Assembly: GCA_003254925.1 (NCBI GenBank)
Contig: QANZ01038438.1
Coordinates: 1-64,000 of the forward strand
Direction: 5' to 3'
From: Chamaecrista fasciculata
Lineage: Eukaryota > Streptophyta > Magnoliopsida > Fabales > Fabaceae
DNA length: 64,000 bases
Part shown: piece by piece, positions 1 through 13,198 of the stretch
Numbering within the stretch: the stretch's first letter is position 1
How the letters are laid out: every line of letters starts with the position of its first letter
Notes under the pieces: model-generated
Told to the model about the DNA's origin: nothing
What the model saw: only the letters and a program-made list of their open reading frames with translations
Databases searched by the model: none
Made by a program: the position numbers and the translations under genes

Positions 1-33
1 TCAAACCACAGGGTACCAAAGTGTAATTTACCC
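1..33. repeat. Terminal remnant of a GGGTAAA foldback element
   Basis: The window opens inside a repeat. The reverse complement of these bases begins GGGTAAATTACAC and continues TTTGGTACCCTGTGG, matching the ends of the foldback elements at 20318-20676 and 33484-33844. The CCC at 31-33 is the likely outer edge. The rest of the element lies outside the window, so its size and target duplication cannot be read. Confidence 0.6.
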
Positions 34-387
34 TTGAATTTTTAATTTGAATCATTTTTAATTTCATTACTTTTCATCTTTATATCAATTTTTAATTTTT
101 AAACTCATTTCCAAATTTTTAAAATCATACCACATACATTTTTTTAACCAAATATGTTTAATTACTATTATTATTATTATTATTAAAAAGAAAAGCTTTT
201 CTACCAGATACGTAATTCACTGGATTTGTTTGCTAAACCCCACATTGTGTGGGAGACAACTCAAGTGGTTGGCGAACAAAAACCCGAGAAAGACCCAAAA
301 CCGCATTGATCAATCAATATCTCTCTCCTTCTTCGTTGCAGAGCATTGAGAGATTGATTGATTGAAGGAAAAGAGAAGAAATCAACC
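34..387. other. Upstream region and 5' leader of the importin-alpha gene
   Basis: AT-rich DNA with a short ATT/TTA run near 168-185, leading into a CT-rich leader (about 320-345) before the start codon at 388. No clear TATA box or other regulatory site stands out. The transcription start cannot be placed. Confidence 0.4.
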
Positions 388-3300
388 ATGTCTCTGCGAC
401 CTAGCTCTCGTACGGACTCGCGGAAGAAGTCTTACAAAACGGGAGTGGACGCGGACGAGGCTAGGAGAAGGAGGGAAGATAACCTCATTGAGATCAGGAA
501 GAACAAGCGCGAGGACAATCTCCTCAAGAAGAGAAGGGAGGGTCTTCTTCTTCAGGCCCAGCAATTACTCGATGCTTCTAATAATGTCGCTTCCTTGGAG
601 AACAGAGTATGTACTTCGTTTTCCCCGTCCCACGCCAACGCCAACCTATTCGGTTTCAGTATATATATTATTCATTATGGAAATTAACTTGTCTGTTTTA
701 TGGGATTTGTTGTTTGCCCTTTTCAGTAGATTACGAATTGTAGGCATAGCTTTCAATCCTAGGTTTTCTCTATTATGGTATCACAACCTAAATCTAGAAT
801 CAACTACTTCGCTGCCTCTGTCACAAGTCACAACGTATTTCAGTATAAAATATCGTAGTAGAACCCGCTATCTACTCTAGAAATGTAGTCTGGTAATTTC
901 AGATGCTTGTTGGAAATCAGAATTCTTTCACTGACAGTGGGAAAGTGGATTCCGGGCGTTGATCCATCGAGTCTCGAGATTGGTTATGGGCTTTTGAAAG
1001 CGGGAAAATGTCAAAAATAGATTATGTGGCACTTAAATAGATTGTTCACCTCATTACCTGTAGCTTTAGGATTGGATTGAGTATAATTTATATCCGGTCG
1101 TCATAGGTAATTTTTGAAATCCACTAGTTCCAGATGTTGCCTATCAGACGAGGGGAAGAGTGAATTAAAGAAGATCATAACTTATCTTCTCCTGATGCTA
1201 CTTGCAACTCTGGTGATATGAAAGCAAAACAGTGCACATCTTGAAAGTTGAAACATAGCTTTTGTTAGTAAGTAGAATATGGCTTATCCTAATACTGAAA
1301 AAACAAAGGAACAATTCATTCTTTTGGTAATAATCCTCTGCTTGGCTTCCCTCTTGCTTTTCTAGTCTTTGTTTCGTTCGTGTTCATATGTACTTGGTAA
1401 ATTATTTAGGGGCCCTGAACTTTTGAAAACGTAAACAGAAGTTGGTGTTTTGCAGTGAGCTATTGAAGTAGGGAATTAGAATTTAGTAGGTTGGAATTCG
1501 GGCTTTCTTTAACATACGACCAAGATTGTTATTTTCTACAAAAATAGGTGTTACAATTTTTCAAATAGGCTTTGTAAAACTTATACTGCTAGGATTAAGA
1601 AAAGAATTGCAACCGCAAAAGGAGTTAGACTCACAATGACATTAATGTGAGAACCAGTTACTGGCCAATAGCATAAAATCAAGCCCAAATACACCTCGTG
1701 AGCAAGGAAAGCAATAATTACTTAATGCATGCCCACAAAATTGAATGATGAAATGAAATATACTGAAGTTACAACTTACAAGTTTCCAAACTTAATAATT
1801 TAAGATAATTATGATATCATGTTATTATTGGAATATTACAACTAGCCCCATAATCATAGAAAAAAAAAAGAGAAAGTTTGATATTTTGATTTAGGTTTCC
1901 TTGATACTAGTACATCCTTTGTGTTCTATCTGTAGACTTTTAGTCATTTAGTGTCGTAAGGTACTCGAACAACCTATACAAGATTGCTGGCAGTTTATAA
2001 GACACCGGGATTCCAGGAAACCTATTAATCGCTGCTATTGGACAGCGTCCCTGCTGCTTCCAAAAGTTATGAAATTTTGACTAGCATTAATAGGGAGAAA
2101 GGGTTAAATTTCTTCTATTGATGAAATGTTTAAATTCTTGAGCTGACGTTATCTCAATTAGTAAAGTGAAAGGGATGTATTTGACTTCTCATTTGACTTT
2201 GTTTTAATAGTTGGAAGGTATTCCTTTGATGGTGCAAGGGATATGGTCTGACGACCCTGCTGCACAATTGGAAGCAACTACTCAATTCAGAAAGCTGTTA
2301 TCAATTGGTATGAATGTGTGACTTCCATGTTTGTTTGTGATGCAATACCCATGCCTAGATCATTTTATGTGTAATTCAGTAATTCCCTCCGACTGGAGCA
2401 TGTGATGCAATTCTCATTCTCAAATATCATTCTATTAATGGGATATTCCTACCTAAATGTTAATGTTCATTTACATGCCTGTACAGAGCGCTGTCCTCCA
2501 ATTGATGAGGTCATCAGAGCAGGTGTTGTTCCTAGGTTTGTGGAGTTTCTGAAAAGGCACGATTTACCACAATTGCAGGTATGCTTTTATTATATTTTTA
2601 GTTTGTCTTTAGCATACATTGTATGAAGATATGGACTTTGCTGACACTGTTATTCATATGCAGTTTGAAGCTGCGTGGGCTTTGACCAATGTTGCATCTG
2701 GAACATCTGAACACACAAGAGTGGTCATTGAACATGGTGCTGTTCCTTTGTTTGTACAGCTTCTGAGTTCTACTAGTGATGATGTCAGAGAACAGGTTAA
2801 ATTTTCCGAATTAAATTCCTACTTTTTCTATTTGCACTGTAAGCTTCACAAGTGATGAAATGTCTTTGTCTATAATTGTTACCATATCAGAATTCTGTAT
2901 GCCTCTGTTTTTGGAATAATTACCCTTTTTTCCTCTGTTTTTGAAATGCCAAATTATTTACTTCATTATTTTTTCTTAACTATCAGTGCCTTTCTCTCAT
3001 TTAACCTGCAGCCTTATTTTCTTAATAAAAGAATTGAGTTGTTTTGTTATTATTATTTTAGTGAAACTTATTCACATTTTATGTATCCTGTTTCTTGAAC
3101 AGGCTGTGTGGGCATTAGGTAATGTAGCTGGTGATTCCCCGACCTGTAGGGATCTTGTTGTTAATCAGGGTGCACTTGTGCCGCTCTTGTCTCAATTGAA
3201 TCAACACTCTAAATTATCTATGCTAAGGAATGCTACATGGACTCTATCTAACTTTTGCCGTGGAAAACCTCCTACCCCTTTTGAACAGGTGGGGATATTT

Positions 3301-5307
3301 CTATAGAATCTTATTAGTTTTTTCTCCTCTTCTCCACCCCTTCAAATACCATTTACTTTGATGTATTATAGTCGTATTAACAATTGGGCTTGATTTCTGT
3401 CAGGTAAAGCCTGCTTTGCCTGTCCTTCGGCAGCTCATTTACTTAAGTGATGAAGAAGTTCTAACAGATGCATGCTGGGCCCTCTCTTACCTTTCAGATG
3501 GCCCTAATGAGAAAATTCAAGCCGTTATTGACGCAGGAGTCTGCCCAAGACTTGTGGAGCTTCTTCTGTAAGTTCTTTTACTTTTTACCCTGGCTCTAGC
3601 ATTAGTTTTTCGGTTAACAATTAGTCGCTGAATCAATTTTATTCTGGCAGGCATACATCATCTACAGTTCTTATACCTGCTCTTCGAACTGTGGGAAATA
3701 TTGTTACTGGTGATGATGCTCAGACCCAGGTATAGATAATGATGCATAATTATCTGTTGTTTTTATCTGACGGATAAGTTTTCATATGACAAAGCAGTCT
3801 TTGTAAATTTGTCCCTTTATACTATAAAGTCCTTAAAATTTGTTTTTGCTGAACAAATTAGTCCTTAAAAGATAGTTCTATTAGATGGAAGTGACAATGA
3901 AGTGGAGGGAGTAACATGTATTAACTCTGATTTTAAGGGACTAAAGCATGTAAAGTGATCACTCAAGGGCCAAATTATCATTGTGTATTTTTAAAAGACC
4001 AAATTATATAAATTCACTCTAAATATATTTTTATAGAAATTAAAGGCCATCCAAATCAGTTGTGTTCAGATTTTTTTTTTTTGGTTCTTGTTTTTGTGCT
4101 TTTGCCCTTTGTTTTACCAGCTCAGATTGTATTTAAATAACGCACTATGTATATACAGTTTGTAATTGATAATGGAGTGCTCCCCTGCCTTTACCAACTT
4201 CTGACGCAAAATCACAAAAAAAGCATCAAGAAAGAAGCTTGTTGGACAATTTCAAATATTACAGCAGGGAATAGAGCTCAAATTCAGGTAATTAGTATGG
4301 AGCTTTTCATCTATTTCCACATTTGTTGTGGTTTCCATAGATTTAGGAGGGTAAATTTTTGTTTGCAATGATGAGCTGGAGCCCCACTTAAAGCCATAAG
4401 CTGCAGTACTTGAGAGGTGGTGTAAACTTTATGTGTTTATCTGATGTTGCATTTACTGTGATAAGAAATCATGAACCATGACTTTCTGGAAATTCTTATC
4501 TTTAAACTAGTGCATTTTAAGCTTATATGGTGTGCTCATAAAAAATCTGATTGGCATAATTGTCACTACAGGCTGTCATTGGGGCCAACATTATTCTTCC
4601 TCTGGTGCATCTCCTTCAGCATGCTGAGTTTGACATCAAGAAGGAGGCTGCATGGGCCATCTCCAATGCCACTTCTGGAGGTTCTCACGAGCAGATTCAG
4701 TATGGTTTACTATGACATTTCATTTGATTTTTTCTATAAATTTTTTTTCCATGAATACTAGGTGTAAAATATCTGAAGAGATCCCATAGTTTATCAGTAT
4801 TATATTATGATTATCTGATCATTTTACATCCCTGTAGGCCGTGATTTATATTTTCCCTTCTATGTTGCCGATATGTCGTGATGAATTTGCATAATTACAT
4901 GCATGATTTTTGATGAATGCTCCTGCAGGTTCCTGGTGAGTCAAGGCTGCATTAAGCCACTGTGTGATCTCTTGACCTGTCCAGACCCAAGGATAGTGAC
5001 AGTATGTCTTGAGGGCCTAGACAACATTTTGAAGGTGGGGGAAGCTGACAAGGAAATGGGACTACATGGAGGAATCAATATTTATGCACAAATGATTGAT
5101 GAATATGAAGGTTTGGATAAGATTGAAAATTTGCAAACTCATGATAACAACGAGATCTATGAGAAGGCTGTGAAGATTCTGGAGAGATATTGGGCTGAGG
5201 AAGAAGAGGAAAATCAGAATGTGGAGAACGGTGGGGATGGTAATCAACAAGGTTTTTCTTTTGGGAGCAACCAACCCAACCTCCCCCCAGGTGGTTTCAA
5301 TTTTTAG
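388..5307 (+). CDS. IMPA: Importin subunit alpha (nuclear import adaptor)
   Basis: Binds classical nuclear localisation signals and links cargo to importin beta for import through the nuclear pore. Ten coding exons join in frame: 388-606, 2211-2307, 2487-2578, 2664-2795, 3103-3288, 3404-3567, 3651-3729, 4159-4287, 4572-4699 and 4929-5307, giving 534 residues, the normal family length. Residues 1-73 are the importin-beta-binding domain, with an RRRR cluster at 26-29 and a basic stretch at 37-50. The middle is a run of armadillo repeats showing the cargo-groove pattern of Trp and Asn (WALTN, WALGN, WTLSN, WTISN, WAISN). The C-terminus is acidic, then Gly/Asn-rich, ending GGFNF. The ATG at 388 is chosen because it starts the conserved MSLRP peptide; an upstream in-frame ATG at 358 would add ten residues. 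The first intron (607-2210) is the longest. Exon borders were inferred by eye. Confidence 0.95.
3795..4025. repeat. Possible foldback/MITE-like insert in an importin-alpha intron
   Basis: Within the intron 3730-4158, TTTGTCCCTTTA and TTAGTCCTTAAAA in the left half are mirrored by TTTTAAGGGACTAAA and AGGGCCAAATTA in the right half, so the stretch can fold on itself. No clear target-site duplication was found and the limits are approximate. Confidence 0.35.
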
Positions 5308-7043
5308 TCGAATGTTACATAATTAAATTTAGGTTTTTGATATCTTTCCCTTTTGTAATTGAACTTGACTGCTTTATGTTTTTACTCAGCCAAGGGTCAG
5401 GATTTTTTGTCTGGCGCATAGGCAATAGTTGTCTGACAGACATAAATTAAACTGTGAACATGTTACTTGTGGCCTTTTTAAGTTAAATTTATTCTTTCCA
5501 TACAACATAGGAAGAAAAGTTAAAGTTTCATTTGGATTTGTCCTGATTATAATTAGCTCTATGTTGGGTGATCTTTTTCTCCTGAGCATGCGCCCATATG
5601 AATATTCTAGTGTTCAACTACCAGTATTTCACGGTGAGTTGTACATGTTGTTTAAGACGATGGACGTCACATGATAGCAAAGTGAAACACAGTTACAGCT
5701 TACAGGCTTCTTGCGCTTCTTTTTCTTCAAGCTCTGGAAGCCACAAGTTATATCAATTGGGAAGATGGATTGCTTTAGAATGTGGTGGCTTTTGATGTTG
5801 CCTCAAACCCACCGGAGCTCTAGAAAATAATAAGTCACAACTTTGAAAATTAAGAATTGAAAAATTATTGATTATAAATAGATTAATTTTTCGTAAAATT
5901 ATTTATATCTTTATTGAAAAAATTACTATAGAATTAATATATTAATATACACAGTAAAGTTTTTTGTCTGATCATTTATAAAAGACGAAAAGAGAACACA
6001 TGTTTGTATAATTGTAGTTATTGAACTTGACAGAAAATTTTGAAAATTCTTATATATATATATATATTATTACTCTTAATTCCATTTCTATGATCGTCTA
6101 ACAAATGACCATTGAAAGCAACGCCCGAAAGTGAACAAGGTACGAATATTAATAACATTAGTAACGTGAAAAAAATACTCCGCATTCCGAAATTGGCTTT
6201 TTTTTTTCCCTAAAAGTTTAGGGTGCATTTAGCTTATTTTGAAATTAAAGAATTTTCTTTTTAAACCTTGTTCCGAATATTCTTAAATCTTGAATTCTTG
6301 ATAGCATTGTTCTGAAAATAGGACTGTGTGAATTGCAAACCGGCCAGTGATCTGGACTAAATTGGCTATAAAACTGCCCTGACAAAGAACCGTTCAACAA
6401 TCGGGAAAATCAGTTGGAACTAGACGATTTTCAGGTTGAATCGGTTCAGGTTTTTTTTGTCTTTTTTTGTCTTTTTACTTTTTTTGTATTAAAATAACGT
6501 TATTTTAAAGAATTTTTTTCTTTTTAAGTTAAAACTCGAAATAATAAGCTATTTGGTAGTTTTCACTTTAATATTTAATCTTTTGTCTTTTTAATTTTTA
6601 TTTTCTTACTCAATTAAGTTTAAATTTGAAAAAAAATATTATATATTTCTATTATATTAAATTAAATATATATATATATATTTTTATTTATTTAATTATT
6701 AACGGATCCCGATTAAATTCCCGTTAAACTATTGAACCTCAAACTACTATTTCAACCGGTTAAATGACCGGTTAATTTTAAAAACCTTGTTTGATGGTAT
6801 TAACGTCATAAAACAAATTTTCTTGAATTCTTGAAAACAATTTTTTTCTTTTAAAATGAAGAAAAAAAAGCAAAAAAGAAAATTAGTCGGCAGTAAGCAG
6901 GGAAAAAACGCGCGAGACGGGGTATGCTAGAATGCTTACAGAGAGTGTAACACTAGAAAGGTAATTTAGTTGCGAAGGGAAGCGGTGAATCTAAAACCCC
7001 TAAAACCTCCGACCGCCATCGCGCCGGCGGCCGAAAGTTCAAA
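5308..7043. other. Spacer between importin-alpha and ICP55
   Basis: The first few hundred bases are probably importin-alpha 3' UTR. The rest is AT-rich with a TA run at about 6051-6066 and another near 6667-6681. A stretch at about 6340-6790 contains repeated CCGGT/ACCGGT words and looks like a degraded repeat, but I found no terminal repeats. Short leader sequence of ICP55 precedes 7044. No gene is seen. Confidence 0.5.
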
Positions 7044-10000
7044 ATGCAGAGAATTGTTGCTCTAACAAAACTATCAAAGAGGTTTTCATTCAATCGGGTA
7101 CACCTTCTTTTGAAACCATCTTCTTCCTCTATCCTCTTTTCTTTTGTAACTTTCTTCTCTTATTTCGTTATTTCTATTTGATTACTTACTGAAGCCGTCA
7201 GATATTTCTGCTACCTTGACACTTATAGACTTTTATTTCTTCGATTTTTTTTTTTTTTGCGGTATACAACTCTTTTCTCTTGCCTGTACATTTTTCTTTC
7301 CTGTTTTTCTCATTTAGTTTATATGTATGACTGGTGCTGCGCTGGAAATTAGCTTTGTGTACCTGAAACTACATGGTGCTTTATTTTAATTTTTAGTTTT
7401 TTGGTTTCCCTATCAACTTTGGCTCGCAGATTCTAGGTTCTCGTTCGTATGGCACTGAGAATGTTATTGATATTGGACAGCCAACCCCTGCATCTCATCC
7501 ACAGGTGATATTGCATAACATTTTTCCCCTTTTTTTTTTTAAACTGAAATAAAATAAAATCTGCCTAAGGTGGAGAAACACTCACATACTTATACTCACT
7601 TATTTGTTAGCATTAATTAGTATATCCTTATTTTATGTTACTTTTACAGTTGCTTAAAAATGGAGAGATCACACCTGGTATAACCACTGAAGAATACATG
7701 CTAAGGAGGAAAAAGTTGTTGGAACTTCTCCCCCAGAAGAGTTTGGCCATCATTTCTGCTGCCCCTATAAAGATGATGACAGATGTTGTGCCTTATACAT
7801 TTCGACAAGATGCTGACTATTTGTATGTTACAGGCTGCCAACAACCTGGTGGTGTGGCAGTTTTAGGTCATGACTGTGGTCTATGCATGTTCATGCCTGA
7901 AGCCAAGCCTCATGTGTGTCTGATACTCTGATATCTTATAATAAAATTTTCTTTGTAGTTTTCTACTGGAATCTGTTATTGAATGCTTATCTGTGATTGA
8001 TTTCATTTTTTTATGTTGGTTTATGTGAATTGCTTCATTATGGCAAACAAATTGCAGATCTATCTATTAAATATATATTTTTTGTTTTTCTAATTACCAA
8101 TATCATGTATTCAAATTCATGTAATCTTTTTCAATTATTTATCGTGTGAAATTCAGTTATGCATGTGGTTATCCTACGTATGACTCTTGTCTTGTGGCTT
8201 CTTTTACTGTTATAGAATGAAGAAATATCTAATCAAGATAAAATAATTTTAGAATCATTAATTTGTATAGGATGTGATATGGCAAGGCCAAATAGCTGGA
8301 GTCGATGCTGCATTAGATACATTCAAGGCTGACAAGGCATATCCGATGAGAAAATTGCAAGAGGTAAGTCATCTGTCATCAACTTTAAAGAAGTGCAGTG
8401 AATTTCATGTTAAATAGATATTATCTACCCATACATTGTTACCTCTACGCAAAATTGTTTCCATAGATAAGTAAGCTGGCATGCAGTGTAGGACTGTTTC
8501 CATAATTTTGCTTGCTAAGTATAATATTTCTTACAAGTCTAGATAACTAATCATTATCAAGTATCATCTCTTTCTACTAAGTGCAATGCTTACTGGTGTT
8601 AAAATTTGATGATCTGAGTTGCATTACACCACTGCATGAATTAGAAAGATTATCATATATTCCTGAACTTCAATGAACCAAATCATTAGTTGCCATGCTC
8701 CACTTAACCTTTAGTTAACACGAATGCATGTTTGCTGTTTCATGAATATATTTTTGTCTCCTATCCTATGTCAAACTCTACTTCTATATCTTCGTAAATA
8801 GATTTGATGAACATTTAGTTTATGGAATCAGATCCTTCCAGATATGATAAGGGGGTCCTCGAAATTGTTTCACAACATTCAGACTGCAATTCCAGCATAT
8901 ACAAAACTGGAAGCCTTCCAAAAGCTAGCTTATTCCAACAATGTAAGAGATCTATCTATTTATACCCATCAGCTACGATGGATCAAGTCACCAGCAGAGC
9001 TCAAGTTAATGAAGGAATCTGCATCAATTGCATGCCAGGTACTTAAGCTTTGGCTGATGAATGCAGCATCTGCAACTGCCTTTTCATACTAGAATAACTA
9101 TAGGACTGTTGTAAGTCAACAAACTTAATAAGACATAGATCATGTTACACCAATATTTTTTTTTTTAATTCAGTAGTCCTTCTGGAATTGTAAGTTGATT
9201 ATCTGAATATTTTTGTTCTTGAGTAGGCTCTTCTGTTGACAATGTTGCATTCGAAAATGTACCCCTATGAAAGTATGCTAGCAGCAAAGTTTGAATATGA
9301 ATGCAAAATGAGAGGTGCTCAGCAAATGGCGTAAGCATTTTGTCATTCACAATTTGACCTTAATTGCAAGTTGCAACTTTTTGTGCTTGACTACTTGTGT
9401 TTGCTATTTAATAATTTAAGACTCATCCACTAGAGTGATAGCGGAATTTATTTATGGAAAGTAAATATATGTTTAGGCATAACATTTTTCTCCAGGATTT
9501 ACTTTGTCCCCCATGTTTCAGGTTTAATCCTGTGGTTGGTGGTGGGCCTAATGGAAGTGTTATACATTATTCCAGGAATGATCAGAAAGTAAGTCTCTTG
9601 CCAAATGCCATCTCCTAGTATGTGGATTTGTCACGCTTCTAGGTCTTTATCATATCTTGGCAGATTACAGATGGAGATCTTGTCTTGATGGATGTTGGCT
9701 GTGAGTTGCATGGGTATACCAGTGATCTTACACGTACCTGGCCACCTTGTGGTAGCTTTTCTTCTTCCAAGGTTAGCATGGTTAAATTCTTTTTATTGAT
9801 TGTGTTTGTCTTAGGGTCTGAGGTCGTGGGTTCGAACTAGCCTCTCTGCAAAAAAAGCAGGGGTAAGACTGCTAGTATATTCCCTTCCCCAGCACCCCCA
9901 CTAAGTGGGGACTCGAACTGGGTTGGCCGATTGTGTTTGTCGCAATTGAAGAAGAGGCAGATCAAAATATGGTGCAGAAAAACCCAAATCGATACGAATG

Positions 10001-13000
10001 GAGGATGCCTTTGAGCTGAATGAATTTTATATTATTTCCTTTGCCATTTTTCAAAAAAGTTTGATTTATCCTCCTATGTTTCTTATATTATTTTTCCCCT
10101 TCTCAACTGATCTCTAATTAATTGATCAATTAATGAGTTGTTTGCTCTGGCATCAGTTTGAGACCATAGGACTGAATAATAGCAGGTCTCTGTTAAAAAC
10201 CTGCATGACAGGATTAAATTATATGGATTTTCATTCTTTAAATAGGAGAACATATATTCTCAGACCTACTGCACTTCTTCTGGTCCGATTTCCGTGATAC
10301 TTAATATATAAACAAGCTGGTTATTAAACCTACTGCACTTCTGAGAGAAAAACTACCCATGCAATGTGGGCCTTGGTTATTTTAAGTTACTCTGATTGAA
10401 TCTTAAATTTCTCCATCTCCTGATCAATATTGCTTTTCATGCCTATGGATGACGTTTTCAGGAAGAACTTTATGAGCTTATATTGGAAACGAATAAGCAG
10501 TGTGTGGAACTTTGTAAACCTGGTGCCAGCATTCGGGAAATACACAACCACTCGGTACCTTCATTTTTACACCCTTTTCTTAGTTATTGCCCATTATTGT
10601 CAGAAACCATGTTTGTTGTCTTTCATATGACCCTGTTCTTTGCCAGTTAATCGATTATTTTATTTTATTTTATTTATCTCCTGATAATTTGTTTAGATAT
10701 AAGCTGTAGCCTGTAGGTATTAAAGTTAGCAAAGGTATTAAAGCATTTAGGATATATATTACCATGTGGCATGGTTGGTGACTCGGTAAAATGAGATTTA
10801 TAAATAATCCCTGCTAATCAAATTTTCTTACTCTCAATGACCAGATAACCATATGAAGTGTCAGTATTCATTTCTTTTCCTAGTTCAACAAAAGAAAAGT
10901 TTTTTCATTTATTTTTTTAACCATATTGGTTGAGGAAGTAAACTCTATGCATGATGGACACTATTTTATAAGTATTTAAACTATCATGCTAGTTTTACAT
11001 GAACGGCCACAGTCATTATGGTGTGGTAGTAGTTTGAGTATCTCTTTCCTAGACCTGTTTGTGTTTTGAATGGCATCTTGCTTTTGCTTCTCTTGAATAC
11101 AAATATACAATCTAGCTGCATATTCAACTTGGAGATTCCTCCTTGAAGCTAAACTTACCTTTATTGACATATTTGAAATGTCTGGCTGCATAGGTTGAAA
11201 TGCTGCAGAATGGACTCAAGGAGATTGGAATTTTGAAAGATGTTCGAAGCAGTGCCTACCATACACTGAACCCTACTTCTATAGGTTTCTTTACATCCCA
11301 TTGTAAAAAAGCTTGGTTAATATTTTTGCTGACATGGATTGAGAGGAATTATTTGATAAGTCAATAAATTCTTAAGCTAGTTTGAAAAAAGGTGATGATA
11401 TACAAGTGTACAACACAGATTGGATGTGTATTAAATCGTGTTTTATTGGTTCAGGTCACTATTTGGGAATGGATATTCATGACTGTTCATTGGTCAGCTA
11501 TGACTGTCCTCTGAAGCCAGGTGTTGTAAGTTGTCTCCCTGACAGTTGGTTTTCATTTTCTTCTCCATAGTTTCTCTAAATTTGAGATAAGTTCAATACT
11601 GGAACGTCAACGTGTCAACTGTGAGTTTTAAGTATGCTATGCCTTTGAGATGCTTCATGCTAGCAATCTCCCACCAAACCCACACCAGAATTTCTGCATG
11701 ACCTTTCCCACACTTCCTTCACTCCTAAACTTTCCCTCATAATAGAGTTGCCTAAACTGACTCACTCCGTCCCCTGCAAAAATATGCCCAGAACCTCAAA
11801 ACCGCTATGTAACAACCTCCTCACAGTCTTCTTGCCTATATTATTATGCTTACACCTTCTAGAACATCCCTTAACAACCGGAGCTGTCTCTAACTCTTGG
11901 GATAGCAGCTCAGATGCCTATTGATATTTCCAACTAATATGTTGAAGAGATATTCATGGTTAATTGATCTAAAAATTACCACATACTGCATGCTTGAGTT
12001 ACCTATTACTGAAAAATGTCTTAAGAATAACACCCAGGGATGCACTTCTGGTGATTAATCGATTATCATCACATCATTGTATATTATTCATAGATAAAAG
12101 GTATTTTCTGGCTAAAAATGACATTTTTCCCCTCCTTATTTATTGCCTGCTTTTATCTACCTAATCACACCGTGCTTTAGATATGTTGGTTGACAAATGC
12201 TAACAGCTTGTTCTTTCTTCATTTTTGAGCAGGTGATAACTATTGAGCCAGGTGTTTACATTCCATCTTCTTTTGATGGTCCAGAAAGGTACTTATTGTC
12301 TATTGATCTCAGGAAAATTGCTTAAACTTGGAATGAATTGTTATTAATTGATACTATCCAGTACTTGCTCCTCTTGTGAAATTTGTTTAGTCTACCTGTC
12401 TTTACGAAGCATACAAATTTGGGCTAATATGATACGACTTCTAGTTGCTTCCAGTCTGTATTCCCCTTGTTTTATTCTCTAGTCACTGTCTTGGTTATCC
12501 CAATATCACAAAATTTGTCGTAGAAAACTCCATGAGAATTTAGGTTTGCCTGCTATCTTGACATTAAATATCCCAATTACTTTTTCAATAATAATCATGC
12601 TTGGAGGATGTGAAATACAGGTATCGAGGTATTGGGATAAGAATTGAGGACGAGGTTCTTATAACAGAAACGGGATACGAGGTAATTTTATGATTTTATC
12701 ACAGTTGTTTTTTTTTCAATTGAAGTTAGTTTATCAAATTTTGAACGGCTAGAGATAACGTGATGATTCCATTTCTTATGAGCATCAGAATGATCAACGA
12801 ATATTGCAATGTCGTTACAAAAAACTTATATGAAATTGATCCCAACAGTGAAAATAAATAAATATTTAGTTGATTTAGCATCTATTGGATTGTGGTTTGA
12901 AACATTCTTGAGGCCCTACAACCAAGTAAAGTTTCACTCTGATAATCTTGGTTTATACATCTAAACAGCTCTTTATGACTATAAAAATAAACGAGCTTGT

Positions 13001-13198
13001 AAATTTTGCAAAAAACCAGACAATAATCTAGTCAACTTACATACTGCTACTGCGGATAGTGAACCAGCAACTGATATTGTGACATCACAGGTCCTCACAG
13101 CATCAATTCCGAAAGAAGTCAAGCACATTGAATCCTTGTTAAATAACTGCCTTGGAATGGAAACGGATAGGCATAATATGAGAGCTACATCAAGTTGA
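7044..13198 (+). CDS. ICP55: Mitochondrial Xaa-Pro aminopeptidase ICP55-type (M24B)
   Basis: Intermediate-cleaving peptidase that removes one residue from the N-terminus of imported proteins after presequence cleavage. Fourteen exons join in frame: 7044-7097, 7430-7504, 7650-7913, 8271-8363, 8832-9038, 9227-9330, 9522-9588, 9664-9771, 10462-10554, 11194-11284, 11455-11525, 12233-12288, 12621-12681 and 13091-13198, giving 483 residues. The first ~40 residues are Arg/Ser-rich and Asp-poor, as expected for a mitochondrial presequence. An aminopeptidase-P N-terminal domain follows, then the pita-bread catalytic domain. All five expected metal ligands are visible: D298 (LMDVG), D309 (TSDLTRTW), H387 (GHYLGMD), E414 (TIEPGVY) and E437 (RIEDEV). 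The conserved tail HIESLLNNCLG is in the last exon. The catalytic set is complete, so the enzyme should be active. A SINE remnant sits in the intron after exon 8. Organelle assignment is by family; targeting was not computed. Confidence 0.93.
9811..9928 (+). mobile_element. 5'-truncated tRNA-derived SINE (Au-like) in an ICP55 intron
   Basis: A 118-bp insert flanked by a perfect 13-bp direct repeat GATTGTGTTTGTC at 9798-9810 and 9929-9941. It carries a B-box-like GTGGGTTCGAAC near its start, then GCAGGGGTAAGACTGC and a run of C-rich words, which resemble the 3' half of plant Au-type SINEs. The A box is missing, so it is 5'-truncated. It lies in the sense orientation of the gene, inside intron 9772-10461. 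Confidence 0.75.

Noticed and set aside
362..880. 172-codon open frame overlapping importin-alpha exon 1
   Set aside because: It is frame-shifted from the clear importin-beta-binding domain and runs into the first intron; no recognisable protein motif.
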